Shown piece by piece: positions 15,326-24,841 of a stretch of DNA of 52,172 bases. The notes under the pieces were generated by a model. The model did no database searches. It worked only from the letters and a program-made list of their open reading frames with translations, and was not told the origin of the DNA. The position numbers were made by a program, and so were the translations under genes. Location: NCBI GenBank assembly GCA_900766045.1, contig CAAFTW010000078.1, forward strand, positions 1-52,172. The letters run 5' to 3'. The DNA comes from Clostridia bacterium. Its GTDB lineage: Bacteria > Bacillota > Clostridia > Peptostreptococcales > Anaerovoracaceae. Positions within the stretch are counted from its first letter, which is position 1, and every line of letters begins with the position of its first letter.

Positions 15326-16669
15326 TTACGGCGTCTTCCTGTTCCAGCGGAAGTGGAAATAGAGCACTTCCATGATGCAGGTGGCCATCCAGCCAACCGG
15401 GTAGCCGAAGCCGACGATGGCAGCTGTGTTCGCCACGAATCTGGTGATGAAGAAGAGGTAGACCTGGCGGCAGGCAACATAACCCAGCAGCATAATCACC
15501 ATAGGTCCGATGGAATCGCCACGGCCGCGGAGTGCGCCTGCCAGCGTATGGTTAATGCAGTTGAACAGGACAAAATATATGATCAGGCGGACAAATAATG
15601 TTCCACTCTGGATGACGGCCGGGTCGGATGAGAAAAGCCGGATCGCGTATCTGGCGAAAATCCACACCATGGTCGCAATTGATGCAGTGATGGTCAGAGT
15701 CTGCAGAATCACCGTGCGTGTTCCGCGGTTTGCCCTCTTAATATCGTTTGCGCCGATGTTCTGGCTCACAAATGTAGTTGATGCCATGGACATACTCATG
15801 ATCGGGAGCATAACAAACTGATCCAGTTTGTTATAGCAGGCCCATCCTGCCATGACCGTCGCTCCGAAATGGTTGATGTAGCCCTGGACGAAGACATTGG
15901 AAAATGAGGTGATGACGGCCTGCAGTCCAGTTGGAAGCCCCAGGGCCAGAATCCGTTTCAGAACAGCAGGGCTGATCCGCATATCTTTCAGGCTGAACCG
16001 ATAGACGTCTTTCGTGAAAATCAGCAGAAGGAGCGTCAGCATTGCGGAAATGAACTGGGACAGGATGGTCGCCCAGGCAGCTCCCGCGATTCCCATATGA
16101 AATCCGCAGACGAAAAGCAGGTCCAGAACGATGTTCAGCAGGCTGGTCAGAATCAGAAAATACAGAGGGCGTGTCGTATCGCCTACAGCGCGCAGAATTC
16201 CGCTTCCCATGTTATAGATCAGAAGACCCGTGATGCCGCCGAAATAAATCCGGAGATAAGCTGCTGCTGGCTTGAATACATTTGCAGGCGTATTCATCAG
16301 ATGCAGGAGGGGATTGACCAGCAGAATTCCTGCAGCAGTGAATATGATGCAGAGCAGAAATGTTGCCGCCATAGTGGTTTCGATGGCGGTGTGCAGCGAT
16401 TTCTGGTTTTTCGCACCGAAAAAATTGGCAATGACGACTCCGGCACCGACAGAGAAACCGTTGAAAAAGAAAATGGCCATATATACAATGATCGTTGTCG
16501 CTCCGATCGCCGCCAGAGCTCTGGTGCCGACGAAATTGCCGACAACGATGGAATCGACTGCGTTGTACAGCATTTGAAATATATTTCCGACCATCAGCGG
16601 CAGCGCGAACTGGAGCAGTTCCTTCCAGATCGTGCCGGTGGTCATGTCTCTGGTTGTTGATTTCTTCAT
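15326..16669 (-). CDS. MATE-family multidrug efflux transporter
   Basis: A 447-residue, 12-helix cation/drug antiporter. It shows PLMVGNIFQMLYNAVDSIVV (helix 1, with the MATE MLYNAVD motif), GAKNQKS in the first half, and FVSQNIGANDIKRA, the same motif in the second half. It is complete, with AAGGAG before ATG 16669. It follows the same direction as the nitroreductase gene but with a gap of about 150 bases. Substrate unknown. Confidence 0.92.
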   Translation of the reverse strand: MKKSTTRDMTTGTIWKELLQFALPLMVGNIFQMLYNAVDSIVVGNFVGTRALAAIGATTIIVYMAIFFFNGFSVGAGVVIANFFGAKNQKSLHTAIETTMAATFLLCIIFTAAGILLVNPLLHLMNTPANVFKPAAAYLRIYFGGITGLLIYNMGSGILRAVGDTTRPLYFLILTSLLNIVLDLLFVCGFHMGIAGAAWATILSQFISAMLTLLLLIFTKDVYRFSLKDMRISPAVLKRILALGLPTGLQAVITSFSNVFVQGYINHFGATVMAGWACYNKLDQFVMLPIMSMSMASTTFVSQNIGANDIKRANRGTRTVILQTLTITASIATMVWIFARYAIRLFSSDPAVIQSGTLFVRLIIYFVLFNCINHTLAGALRGRGDSIGPMVIMLLGYVACRQVYLFFITRFVANTAAIVGFGYPVGWMATCIMEVLYFHFRWNRKTP

Positions 16670-17040
16670 GGATGCGTGCAGATCTCCTTCTTAATATATA
16701 AATGATCCGGCCGGGCAGAAGAAGGCTGCAGGGCCCGTTATTTTCACACTTCCTTTATTTTACATCTTCAGGCGGCAAAATAAAACCGGCAAGTCTGTAC
16801 GTCCCGGGACATTCCGTGTATGGGAAGGGACAGATACAGGTCTGAAGCAGCGGATATTTGTATGGGGAATATCTTGCCAGTAAACGGGAAACAGGGTACA
16901 ATAGGACTTAAGAACATACGTGCGCAGTGAAGCCAGGACAGATTCAGTCAGGTATCAGACTCGGGCATGCGGAAAGCAGTAGTTAGAGATGAACTTGTCA
17001 GTTGATTCGGAATAATATAGAAAAGAAAGAAGGACACAGC
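16670..17040. other. Intergenic gap between divergent genes
   Basis: 371 bases separating the MATE gene (left) from the gene at 17041 (right). It must hold both promoters, but I could not single out strong -35/-10 pairs. No gene, repeat or RNA structure was recognised. Confidence 0.4.
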
Positions 17041-17748
17041 ATGTTAAGAATAGAAAACCAGGCGGTAATGTTCGCATTACTTAGTAAATATACATTTCTG
17101 GCCCTTGGAGAATCGGGAAGAGACCGTGCACATGAGGTAATTCAGAACGGAATGGTCCGCTATGGAAGGGAGCGCGGCATGCGTATGGCTGAACGCGCCC
17201 GCAGAAACGGAGACCCTGCAGTTCTCTGGACCAATCAGGCATACGGAGAGTGGAAGCCGGATTACGAGGGGCAGATGGAGTTTGGAACGCTCAGAAAAGA
17301 ACCGACTTTCCAGACCTATATCAGTAAATGCGCCTGGTGTGAAGCCTGGAAAAAATATGACCTTCTGGAGTATGGCAGGGAGTATTGTGTGAATGTTGAT
17401 GCTGCTGTTTATGAGGGCTTTGGAACCGGAAATGTCTGCACGCCTCAGGGAGATCCGATGAGCTGGGGCGGAAAACAGTGTGAATTCGACTGGGGGACAG
17501 CACTTTCTGAAGAGGAGAGTAAGAAACTGGCTGCAAAGAAGAGAGAGCTTGGAACGTCCTGCATGAAGGATTTTACTTATCACACAGCACATATATATTA
17601 CACGGTCAGTGATGTCATCCGGGATGAACTTCCAGATCAGGCAGAAAAGATTATCGCCTCTGCCGAGAGGGACTATATCAGCCTCTTTGGAGAAGAAGAA
17701 TTTGCTCCGCTGCTGCAATTTACGCCGGCGGACTTCCTGCATGCGTGA
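17041..17748 (+). CDS. L-2-amino-thiazoline-4-carboxylic acid hydrolase family protein
   Basis: Family members hydrolyse the thiazoline ring of ATC on the way to L-cysteine, though many relatives are uncharacterised. Typical features are RYGRERGMRMAERARRNGD, the conserved KCAWCEAWKKYDLLEYGREY segment with two Cys, and TYHTAHIYYTVSDVI. ATG 17041 has GAAAGAAGGA upstream and is better placed than the in-frame codon at 17002. It precedes proC by 57 bases and could share its transcript. The assignment is to family level only. Confidence 0.75.
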   Translation: MLRIENQAVMFALLSKYTFLALGESGRDRAHEVIQNGMVRYGRERGMRMAERARRNGDPAVLWTNQAYGEWKPDYEGQMEFGTLRKEPTFQTYISKCAWCEAWKKYDLLEYGREYCVNVDAAVYEGFGTGNVCTPQGDPMSWGGKQCEFDWGTALSEEESKKLAAKKRELGTSCMKDFTYHTAHIYYTVSDVIRDELPDQAEKIIASAERDYISLFGEEEFAPLLQFTPADFLHA

Positions 17749-17805
17749 TTTTTGTCTGAGTAAGATCAGATATTTAATATAGCTTAGAACAGTAAGGAGA
17801 ATAAT

Positions 17806-18594
17806 ATGAAGTTTGGAGTACTGGGATTTGGAAACATGGGAAGTGCCATCGTAAAGGGTGCTGTGAACAAGGGCGTATTAGATGTGCAGGATGTGTATGT
17901 CTATGATCCGAAAGAGGCAGCTGCAGCCGCCGCAGAGGAGTTCGGCCTGCAGCTGAAGCCGTCCGTGAAGGAGCTGGCAGACGCGAGCGATGTCATTCTT
18001 CTGGCGGTCAAGCCTCAGCAGTATGTGCAGACCTGCACAGAAGCAGAGCGCGCAATGGATAATAAAGCTGTATTTTCCATTGTGGCGGGAACGAGTGTTG
18101 AAAAACTGCAGATGGCGATTAAGGGAACACCGAGAATCCTCAGAATCATGCCGAATACACCTGCGCTGGTATTTGAAGGGGCTTTTGCGCTCTGCAGTGA
18201 GAATGACCTGACTGATGATGAGAAAGAATTTGCCCAGAAGCTGTTCACCAGCATCGGAATCGTGGAATGGGTAAAAGAATACGATATCGACGCGGTCTGC
18301 GGACTTTCCGGAGGCGGTCCGGCCTATGTTGCGATGTTCATTGAAGCACTTGCTGACGGCGGCGTCAAAGAAGGCCTGACCAGAGATGTAGCCTATAAAC
18401 TGGCTGTCCAGACGGTACTGGGATCAGCGAAACTGATTATGGAAAAAGGCATGCACCCGGGTGCGCTCAAGGACATGGTCACATCCCCTGCAGGTACGAC
18501 CATTGAAGGAACAGAAGCTCTGGAAGCCGGAGCCTTCCGCTACAGCGTCATGCAGGCAGTCGTCCAGGCAACAGAAAGGTCGAGAGAGCTGTAA
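17806..18594 (+). CDS. proC: Pyrroline-5-carboxylate reductase
   Basis: Last step of proline synthesis, NAD(P)H-dependent. The N-terminal Rossmann motif is GFGNMGSAIVKG, followed by LLAVKPQQY, IMPNTPALV, the dimer-core GLSGGGPAYVAMFIEALADG and the signature LKDMVTSPAGTTIEGTEAL. Its 262 residues and AAGGAG before ATG 17806 are standard. All usual positions are kept, in contrast to the divergent paralogue at 37349. Confidence 0.94.
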   Translation: MKFGVLGFGNMGSAIVKGAVNKGVLDVQDVYVYDPKEAAAAAAEEFGLQLKPSVKELADASDVILLAVKPQQYVQTCTEAERAMDNKAVFSIVAGTSVEKLQMAIKGTPRILRIMPNTPALVFEGAFALCSENDLTDDEKEFAQKLFTSIGIVEWVKEYDIDAVCGLSGGGPAYVAMFIEALADGGVKEGLTRDVAYKLAVQTVLGSAKLIMEKGMHPGALKDMVTSPAGTTIEGTEALEAGAFRYSVMQAVVQATERSREL

Positions 18595-18785
18595 CTCTCA
18601 GGGATGCTTACGGATCTCGATTTTAACATGATGAAATAAGCATTCCCGGAACATGTGGTTGACCAGATAAATAAAACGGTTAATCAATGAAGCTGAAAAT
18701 AGAGCCGCCGGCAATTGTTGACGGCTTTATTCAGTAGGATAAATGAATGAATAATGCAACTATTTTATTGTGGGAGGTCATGCAC

Positions 18786-19097
18786 ATGCTTATCGTAAAC
18801 ACAGACTACATCACTGGAAAAGAATTGGAAATGCTGGGAATGGTGCGCGGAAGCACGATTCAGTCTAAAAATATCGGCCGTGATTTTACACAGGGCCTGA
18901 AACAGATCGTTGGAGGAGAACTTGGCGCTTACACAGATATGATGAATCAGGCGCGTGACATTGCGACGCAGAGAATGACAAAGGAAGCGGACGCACTGGG
19001 CGCAGACGCGATTGTAAACGTACGTTACGCGACTTCAGCGATCATGCAGGGCGCTGCAGAAGTTATGGCCTATGGAACAGCGGTGAAGTTTAAATAG
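18786..19097 (+). CDS. YbjQ/UPF0145 family protein
   Basis: A small pentameric-type heavy-metal-binding-like fold of unknown role. The pattern VNTDYITGKELEMLGMVRGS, then ALGADAIVNVRYATSAI and ending in AYGTAVKF, is diagnostic. GGGAGGT (18772-18778) lies 7 bases before ATG 18786, so the ATG at 18780 is less likely. The 103 residues are normal. It is followed by its own terminator. Confidence 0.9.
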   Translation: MLIVNTDYITGKELEMLGMVRGSTIQSKNIGRDFTQGLKQIVGGELGAYTDMMNQARDIATQRMTKEADALGADAIVNVRYATSAIMQGAAEVMAYGTAVKFK

Positions 19098-19103
19098 TTT
19101 TCA

Positions 19104-19132
19104 GGCTCTGGCGGGATATATTCGCCAGAGCC
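19104..19132 (+). terminator. Rho-independent-type hairpin after the YbjQ gene
   Basis: GGCTCTGGCG and CGCCAGAGCC form a perfect 10-bp stem around a 9-base loop, followed by a weak T-rich stretch (TGTCTGGTTTCTT). Confidence 0.75.
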
Positions 19133-19147
19133 TGTCTGGTTTCTTCA

Positions 19148-19176
19148 TTGATTCCCCTCTGGAAAACCGGTATAAT
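19148..19176 (+). promoter_or_regulatory. Sigma-A promoter for the DUF4236 gene
   Basis: TTGATT and TATAAT with an exact 17-base spacer. The start point would be near 19183, leaving a leader of about 200 bases. Confidence 0.65.
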
Positions 19177-19191
19177 ATAATCAGATAGGGA

Positions 19192-19395
19192 TTGTTTACG
19201 AAGTCGTGGATTTTCCCCTTACGTGTGTGGAGCCGCCAGAGGACTGATTTTCACGTCAGCCCGGGCGGCTTCCTTGCTACCCTGGCTTTTGTCTATGGGG
19301 AAATGCTTCAGCACGATAAAGCAAAGTACTTCTTACAGGCAGAGCGGACAGAAAAATTGCGCATATTCAGGAAAGAAGATGTGGGACAAAGATGA
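19192..19395 (+). CDS. Possible 67-aa leader ORF overlapping the DUF4236 gene
   Basis: A TTG-started frame that ends by an ATGA overlap with the next gene. It encodes GGFLATLAFVYGEMLQHDKA and a basic tail. The ribosome site (AGGG) is too close to the start. The same DNA can fold GGAGCCGCC against GGGCGGCTTCC, so it may simply be a structured leader. No family recognised. Confidence 0.25.
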   Translation: MFTKSWIFPLRVWSRQRTDFHVSPGGFLATLAFVYGEMLQHDKAKYFLQAERTEKLRIFRKEDVGQR

Positions 19396-20690
19396 GATTT
19401 CGAAAATCAGTAACGATATGCAAAGGGGTTCGGGTGAATTTCTCGAGTTCGGGGACCAGTCTGACGGTTGGCCCGCGCGGCGCTTCGGTCAATTTCGGGA
19501 AGAATGGAGGCTATCTGAACACGGGAATTCCGGGTACCGGACTCTACGACAGGCAGAAAATCGGCGGTGGAAAAAAGAAGAAGGCTGCGGCTCAGAATCG
19601 GCAGAGCAGCGGAACGGGAACTACGATGTATCCGGAGCCGGTGGGAGATTTTCGCCTGGAATATAAATCAGACGGAACGGTAGATATTTATAACCCCGAG
19701 ACAGGAGAATTAATTCTGGATCCGTCGGTGATCCGGAAAATCAGAAGAACGCCGGAATACAACGAGGGAGTTGCGAAACTGGCGGGAAAGCTTCTGCGCG
19801 AAGAGAATGAACCAACTGAGGAAATTCTGAATATTTACAAGAAGTCCTGCGAGGTTTACCCGACGGCAGCTTATGAGAAGCAGCTTGCAGAAATGAGGCC
19901 GCAGCAGGCGGCGGAATGCGAGCCTTACCCGATTCCTCAGCCGACAAAAGATGAACTGGCGGCGAAGTTAAGGGCTGAGGCGGTAACTTCCATCAAGACG
20001 ATGAAATTCTGGAAAAAGGATGAAATGGTTGAGGAATACGTTCAGGAACGTCTGCGTCAGCAGTTGGCGGATTCGCTGGTATCCTGGAAAAGGGATAAAG
20101 ACGCGTTTGATCAGAAGGAGCAGGCACGCAGGGAGGCGGAGAACCAGCGCTTCCAGGCGCAGTACCAGAATCAGAAAGAACATCTTCTGAAACTGCTGGA
20201 AAATGACCCGGAAACGATCGATCAGAATCTGAACAGCTGGGTGGAAGGTGCGGAGATGCCCTTTGAATTTCATATCGATTATGAATTGAAGGGGGATACT
20301 CTGCATGTCGATCTGGATCTGCCAGAGATTGAGGACATGCCGCAGACCTACGCCCAGAAACTGACCAGCGGCATCGTAAAAGTGAAGGATAAGCCGCAGA
20401 CGAAAATCAAATCGGACTATTACCAGTGCGTTTTGGGGCTGGGACTGTGCATCGCGACGCACTTTTTCGGCCTTGCACCGGCAGTGCAGATGATCGTGAT
20501 GTCCGCTTACACCCAGCGCCGCGACAATACCGGCCGTCTGAAGGACGATTACATTTACTCCGTAAAATTCCGCCGGAGTGATATGCTCCATCTCGACCTT
20601 GAGAGGGACGTGGACGAATTGTTCTTTAACAATGAAAACGTCTGCAATGTCCTGCACGATAAGAGTTTTAAGACCATTGTGCCGTTCTAA
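19392..20690 (+). CDS. DUF4236 domain protein with coiled-coil region
   Basis: Residues 1-55 are a clear DUF4236 domain: MRFRKSVTICKGVRVNFSSS, GPRGASVNFGKNGGYLNTGI and PGTGLY. Then come a Lys/Gln-rich linker, a helical segment (about residues 120-270) with long E/K/Q/R runs suggesting a coiled coil, and a C-terminal alpha/beta part of about 160 residues with YAQKLTSGIVKVKDKPQTK. Function unknown; DUF4236 proteins often sit near stress or surface genes. Its 432 residues are longer than many members. Confidence 0.8.
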   Translation: MRFRKSVTICKGVRVNFSSSGTSLTVGPRGASVNFGKNGGYLNTGIPGTGLYDRQKIGGGKKKKAAAQNRQSSGTGTTMYPEPVGDFRLEYKSDGTVDIYNPETGELILDPSVIRKIRRTPEYNEGVAKLAGKLLREENEPTEEILNIYKKSCEVYPTAAYEKQLAEMRPQQAAECEPYPIPQPTKDELAAKLRAEAVTSIKTMKFWKKDEMVEEYVQERLRQQLADSLVSWKRDKDAFDQKEQARREAENQRFQAQYQNQKEHLLKLLENDPETIDQNLNSWVEGAEMPFEFHIDYELKGDTLHVDLDLPEIEDMPQTYAQKLTSGIVKVKDKPQTKIKSDYYQCVLGLGLCIATHFFGLAPAVQMIVMSAYTQRRDNTGRLKDDYIYSVKFRRSDMLHLDLERDVDELFFNNENVCNVLHDKSFKTIVPF

Positions 20691-20764
20691 TTGACTTGGA
20701 ATTGTAGAAACCGTGAACTTTGGCAGGTTTGCGGTTTAAGAAAGAATGAAAGAGAGCAGAAATT

Positions 20765-21646
20765 ATGAGTATACATCCGTTTTCATGGAAACTGAAGAAA
20801 TCGCTGTGGGCGCTGACTTCCCTGCTTTTTCTTGCATGGGTTGGATTCTTCTACATTGGTAACAAGGCTGATAATAAGAAATGGAAATTTGCAGGAGTTG
20901 TATATATCATCACCCAGTTAGGAACCGTTATTCTTTCTTTGCCGTTTAAGAATGGCAGCCCGGTGGATAATGCTTTATTTAGTATCTGGTTTGCCATGTA
21001 TTTCGTAGGAATCATTCATTCCATTCTCACGATCAGGCCTTATCTCAGATTTTGTGAAGAGGCTGAGAATGGCTTTTCGGATGCCGATCCAGCGACGGCG
21101 AGGCCGGCATCATTGAATACACCGGATTCTTCGCGGCAGACCCCGCTTTCGCATGCGGAATCAGATCTGGTGCCGAAGATGCAGGAAGCAAGGTATACAG
21201 AACCGGATTATTCAGCAGTTCCGGAAGACTATGTACCTTCTGACGCCTTTGCGGCTGCCGCCCAGAGGACAAAATCCACCGCGCAAGGAGTCTCCTCAGC
21301 TGACGGGGAGCTGCACCTCAACCCGGTAACGGACGACGACACAGAAGCAGCACAGAACACCGCGCCAGCACAGGACACAACAACAGAACAGTCTTCAGAA
21401 GCAGTACAGCCTGTTAATCCGGCCGCCGGGGCATCCCAGCCGGAAGACAGCGGAATCGTCATCCTGAACAGTTGCACTGCCGGTCAGCTTGCTGCCCTCC
21501 CGGGCATGACGGCTGAAAAAGCGGAACGCGCGCTCGCTTACCGGCACGAAAACGGCGGATTTCTGTCTATCGATGAATTTATCGCGGTTGTCGACGTGCC
21601 GGTCCAGGAAGAAGAAAAGCTTCGCGCGCGGATTATACTCGGATGA
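20765..21646 (+). CDS. Membrane protein with C-terminal helix-hairpin-helix domain
   Basis: Three hydrophobic stretches lie in residues 1-95, followed by an acidic, Ala/Thr/Gln-rich linker of about 135 residues. The last 60 residues are ComEA-type HhH: ILNSCTAGQLAALPGMTAEK and YRHENGGFLSIDEF. The HhH part can bind DNA non-specifically, but in such proteins it may only be a structural unit. ATG 20765 follows the previous gene by 74 bases. No enzymatic motif was seen. Role unknown. Confidence 0.75.
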   Translation: MSIHPFSWKLKKSLWALTSLLFLAWVGFFYIGNKADNKKWKFAGVVYIITQLGTVILSLPFKNGSPVDNALFSIWFAMYFVGIIHSILTIRPYLRFCEEAENGFSDADPATARPASLNTPDSSRQTPLSHAESDLVPKMQEARYTEPDYSAVPEDYVPSDAFAAAAQRTKSTAQGVSSADGELHLNPVTDDDTEAAQNTAPAQDTTTEQSSEAVQPVNPAAGASQPEDSGIVILNSCTAGQLAALPGMTAEKAERALAYRHENGGFLSIDEFIAVVDVPVQEEEKLRARIILG

Positions 21647-21875
21647 CGGCAATGGAGCACATGACGGATTGACGAGTTTTCTGTAAAGTTTTTCAGAGAG
21701 GCTGGAATTTTCTCGGCCCCGAGTGGATAATATTCTCGCACGACATAAAAACGGACGGATGAATAATCGCCGTCTTCAAGTGCCCATATATAGAATAACA
21801 GTAGATATATAATGTGAATGGGACACGTGTCTGGCTCAGGGCCTGAGCGTGTTTCCGGCAGAAAAGGGGAATATC

Positions 21876-22424
21876 TTGGGAAAGCTGTATTTTGTCAGAC
21901 ACGGGGAAACCGTGTGTAATGTGGAAAATAAGATCTGCGGGGCTGCAGACAGCCCGCTGACCGAGCGCGGCCACGAGCAGGCGCGGGAAACCGGAAGAAT
22001 CCTGAAGGATAAGATGGATGCCGGCGAGATTCATATCGATGAAATTCTGACTTCGCCGCTGAGCCGGGCTTACGACACGGCAAGAGAAATTTCCGACATC
22101 ACCCGGGTCTCTTTCAGAATCGAGCCCCGTCTGATGGAGCAGAACTTTGGAAAATGGGAATCTACACCGAGAAATGGCCGGGCTTTCCGCCGCGCCAAAG
22201 AGAATTTTATCGACAGCTACGACGGCGGCGAGTCCATGCTGCGTGTGGCCCAGCGGATTTACAATCTGCTTGACGACCTGAAAAAGCAGCCGGAGAAAAC
22301 ATACCTTCTGACCGCGCACAACGGGATTTCCCGCTTTATCGAGTCCTATTTCCGGGACATGACAAATTCAGAGTTTGCGGGATTCGGTATCCGCAACGCG
22401 GAGGTCAGAGAGTATGAGTTTTAG
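21876..22424 (+). CDS. Histidine phosphatase (phosphoglycerate mutase-like)
   Basis: Phosphohistidine-using phosphatase superfamily. Key pieces are LYFVRHGETVCNVENK (catalytic His and Arg), TSPLSRAYDTAREI, a Glu in LMEQNFGKWES and the second His in LLTAHNGISRFIESY. The start is probably TTG 21876, with AAAAGGGGAA upstream. The gene is 12 bases from the ABC ATPase and likely shares an operon with it. Substrate unknown; the linkage may be incidental. Confidence 0.85.
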   Translation: MGKLYFVRHGETVCNVENKICGAADSPLTERGHEQARETGRILKDKMDAGEIHIDEILTSPLSRAYDTAREISDITRVSFRIEPRLMEQNFGKWESTPRNGRAFRRAKENFIDSYDGGESMLRVAQRIYNLLDDLKKQPEKTYLLTAHNGISRFIESYFRDMTNSEFAGFGIRNAEVREYEF

Positions 22425-22436
22425 GAGGGGCTGCGT

Positions 22437-23150
22437 ATGAGTGAACCAATTATCACGATGCGGGGAATTGTAAAGAAATACCACATCGGAAAGCCGAATG
22501 AGCTGGAAATCCTGCATGGCATCGACATGGACGTGCAGGAGGGCGAGTTTGTGTCTATCGTCGGTGCGTCCGGCGCAGGAAAATCAACGCTGATGAACAT
22601 TATCGGCGTGCTGGACCGTGCGACGTCAGGCAGTTATACCCTGGCAGGGACAAAAATTGAATCTTGCAAGGATAGAGATCTGTCTGCCATCCGCAGCCGG
22701 AAAATCGGTTTTGTGTTCCAGAATTTTAATCTGATCCAGAAAATCAGTGCGCTGGAAAATGTTGCGCTTCCAATGATGTATGCGGGCCTTCCGCGAAAGA
22801 AAAGAATGGACCGCGCGGTGGAACTTCTGGATCTGGTGGGGATGAAAGAACGCATGAAGCATAAGCCGACGGAGCTTTCCGGCGGCCAGATGCAGCGTGT
22901 AGCGATTGCCCGCGCCATGGCCAATGACCCGGACATTATTCTAGCTGACGAGCCGACCGGCGCCCTGGACAGTAAAACCGGCGCTTTAGTTATGAAAATT
23001 TTCCACCAGCTGAATCAGGAGCAGGGGAAGACCATTGTTCTGATTACGCATAACAACGACCTGGCAGAAGAAACCGACCGGATTTATGACATGTCAGACG
23101 GGCGTTTTGTGTCTGTACGGACTCTGAACGATGGAAAGGAGGCGCGCTGA
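22437..23150 (+). CDS. ABC transporter ATPase (MacB/LolD type)
   Basis: Walker A is GASGAGKSTLMN, Q-loop FVFQNFNLIQ, signature ELSGGQMQRVAIARA, Walker B IILADEPTGALDS and switch His LITHNND. Its 237 residues fit the macrolide/lipoprotein exporter group. RBS GGAGGGG lies before ATG 22437. The stop overlaps the permease start (ATG at 23150). Confidence 0.93.
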   Translation: MSEPIITMRGIVKKYHIGKPNELEILHGIDMDVQEGEFVSIVGASGAGKSTLMNIIGVLDRATSGSYTLAGTKIESCKDRDLSAIRSRKIGFVFQNFNLIQKISALENVALPMMYAGLPRKKRMDRAVELLDLVGMKERMKHKPTELSGGQMQRVAIARAMANDPDIILADEPTGALDSKTGALVMKIFHQLNQEQGKTIVLITHNNDLAEETDRIYDMSDGRFVSVRTLNDGKEAR

Positions 23151-24457
23151 TGAGAAATCTCGGAGAAAATATCCGCTCTGCCTGGAGCGGAATCTGGTCC
23201 AACAAGCTGCGTTCCATCCTGACCATGCTGGGCATCATCATCGGAATTGCTGCCGTTATTGGAATTACAACTGTTGGAAATGGTCTGGAAAATTCTGTGA
23301 TGAGCAGCATGAGTTCCATCGGAGCTAAAAACGTATCTTTTATGGTCCGCGCAAGGCACAGCGGCGGCTCCGGCTCCATGGATGTCAGCTCCATGCTTGG
23401 AAAATCCGGAACGACCATGAAGAAAAAAGACCTGGTCACGGATCAGATGCTCTCTGGGCTGAAAGAAAAATACGGGTCACAGATCAGTAAAATCGGAATC
23501 TCTGAGTCCGCGGGAAGCGGCAGGGCTGTGCGTATGTCTGATTCCGGAAAGTACGCCTATGTCTCTCTGACCGGCGTCAATCACGGTTACACTTCCGTGG
23601 AAGGCCTGAACATCCAGAAGGGGCGGACGATTGCTGCATCAGACTCTTCGTCTTCTGCGGTCGTATCCAGCAAACTGGTGAAGAATCTGTATCAAGGAAA
23701 GACAAAGGCCGCACTTGGGAAGAAGATACGGGTATCGATTAACCATAAAACATATACGTTTACAATCGTTGGCGTCTATAAGTATGAAGCATCACAGATG
23801 CAGATGTCCGGATCCCAGGATGGCGGCGGGTCTGATCAGGATCTGACTACGCAGATGTTCATTCCGATGAGTACTGCAAAACAAATTTCCGGCGCGGACA
23901 GCGGATATTCCAGCTTTACGGTGAAAACCAGGACCTCCGCCAACAGCGAAAAGTTCGCAAAGAATGCAGAGAATTTCCTGAATCAGCAGTACTATAAAGG
24001 AAACAGCGATTTCCATATTGCTTCCTTCAGCATGGACGCTATGCTGGATGCCATGAAGGATATGATGGCGAAAATCGAGCTTGCCCTTGCACTGATCGCG
24101 GGAATTTCCCTTCTGGTCGGCGGAATCGGCGTCATGAATATCATGCTGGTTTCCGTCACCGAGAGGACGCGGGAAATCGGAATCCGCAAGGCCATCGGCG
24201 CGACAAACGGAGAAATCCGCATGCAGTTTGCTGTAGAGAGTATCATTATCTGCCTGATCGGTGGATTTTTTGGAATTATTCTCGGTGCGGTGCTGGGGAA
24301 TGTCGCCAGCGCGGTGCTCGGCGTGATGGCCGTCACCAGTATGAGCAGCGTTCTCATTGCCGTTGGCGTCTCCTTTGCGATCGGAATTTTCTTCGGTCTC
24401 TACCCGGCGAGCCGGGCGGCAAAACTCAATCCGATCGACGCGCTGCGTTTTGAGTAG
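23150..24457 (+). CDS. MacB-like ABC permease
   Basis: The pattern is one N-terminal helix (NKLRSILTMLGIIIGIAAVI), a MacB periplasmic-core-type outside domain of about 240 residues, and a C-terminal FtsX domain of three helices with SVTERTREIGIRKAIGATNG. It ends RAAKLNPIDALRFE, the classic MacB tail. Its 435 residues are standard. With the ATPase it forms a two-gene exporter; unlike the pair at 1378-4227 it is intact. Confidence 0.93.
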   Translation: MRNLGENIRSAWSGIWSNKLRSILTMLGIIIGIAAVIGITTVGNGLENSVMSSMSSIGAKNVSFMVRARHSGGSGSMDVSSMLGKSGTTMKKKDLVTDQMLSGLKEKYGSQISKIGISESAGSGRAVRMSDSGKYAYVSLTGVNHGYTSVEGLNIQKGRTIAASDSSSSAVVSSKLVKNLYQGKTKAALGKKIRVSINHKTYTFTIVGVYKYEASQMQMSGSQDGGGSDQDLTTQMFIPMSTAKQISGADSGYSSFTVKTRTSANSEKFAKNAENFLNQQYYKGNSDFHIASFSMDAMLDAMKDMMAKIELALALIAGISLLVGGIGVMNIMLVSVTERTREIGIRKAIGATNGEIRMQFAVESIIICLIGGFFGIILGAVLGNVASAVLGVMAVTSMSSVLIAVGVSFAIGIFFGLYPASRAAKLNPIDALRFE

Positions 24458-24624
24458 TGCGGCCGCTTATTTCAGTTTGACTCCTTATATCGACAGTATT
24501 ATCCACGAATACAAGGAAAAACTGTCCGGAAAGAAGTATCCGAAAGAGGTTGAATATACTCTGATGCAGGGAGACCGGAAACTGGTCTATAACATCAAGC
24601 AGCAGGAAGAACTGGAGAGCCGCG

Positions 24625-24783
24625 ATGCCGCATCTCAGATGCCGAAAGTGCTCTGCAAACTGTGAAAATGAACTGAGCTGCGATGACATCAATTATCTGT
24701 CCAGGCCTGCGGCAAAAAGAATTCTGCAAGAAAGTAAGGAGCGGATTGCTTTCCGGGGCGTGCAGAATTTCGCTTATGGATAA
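24625..24783 (+). CDS. Small Cys-containing ORF, part of a decayed gene
   Basis: A 52-codon frame with GGAG 7 bases before ATG 24625. It encodes MPHLRCRKCSANCENELSC (four Cys, possible zinc site) and ERIAFRGVQNFAYG. The preceding 170 bases carry another open frame (PYIDSIIHEYKEKLSGKKYP, LMQGDRKLVYNIKQQEELES) in a different phase overlapping it. The two could be one gene split by a frameshift. I do not recognise the family. Confidence 0.4.
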   Translation: MPHLRCRKCSANCENELSCDDINYLSRPAAKRILQESKERIAFRGVQNFAYG

Positions 24784-24841
24784 AGAACACGTATGCAGGA
24801 ATCCTGGGCATTAATGGCTGTAACCCGATGAAAAAGTATAA

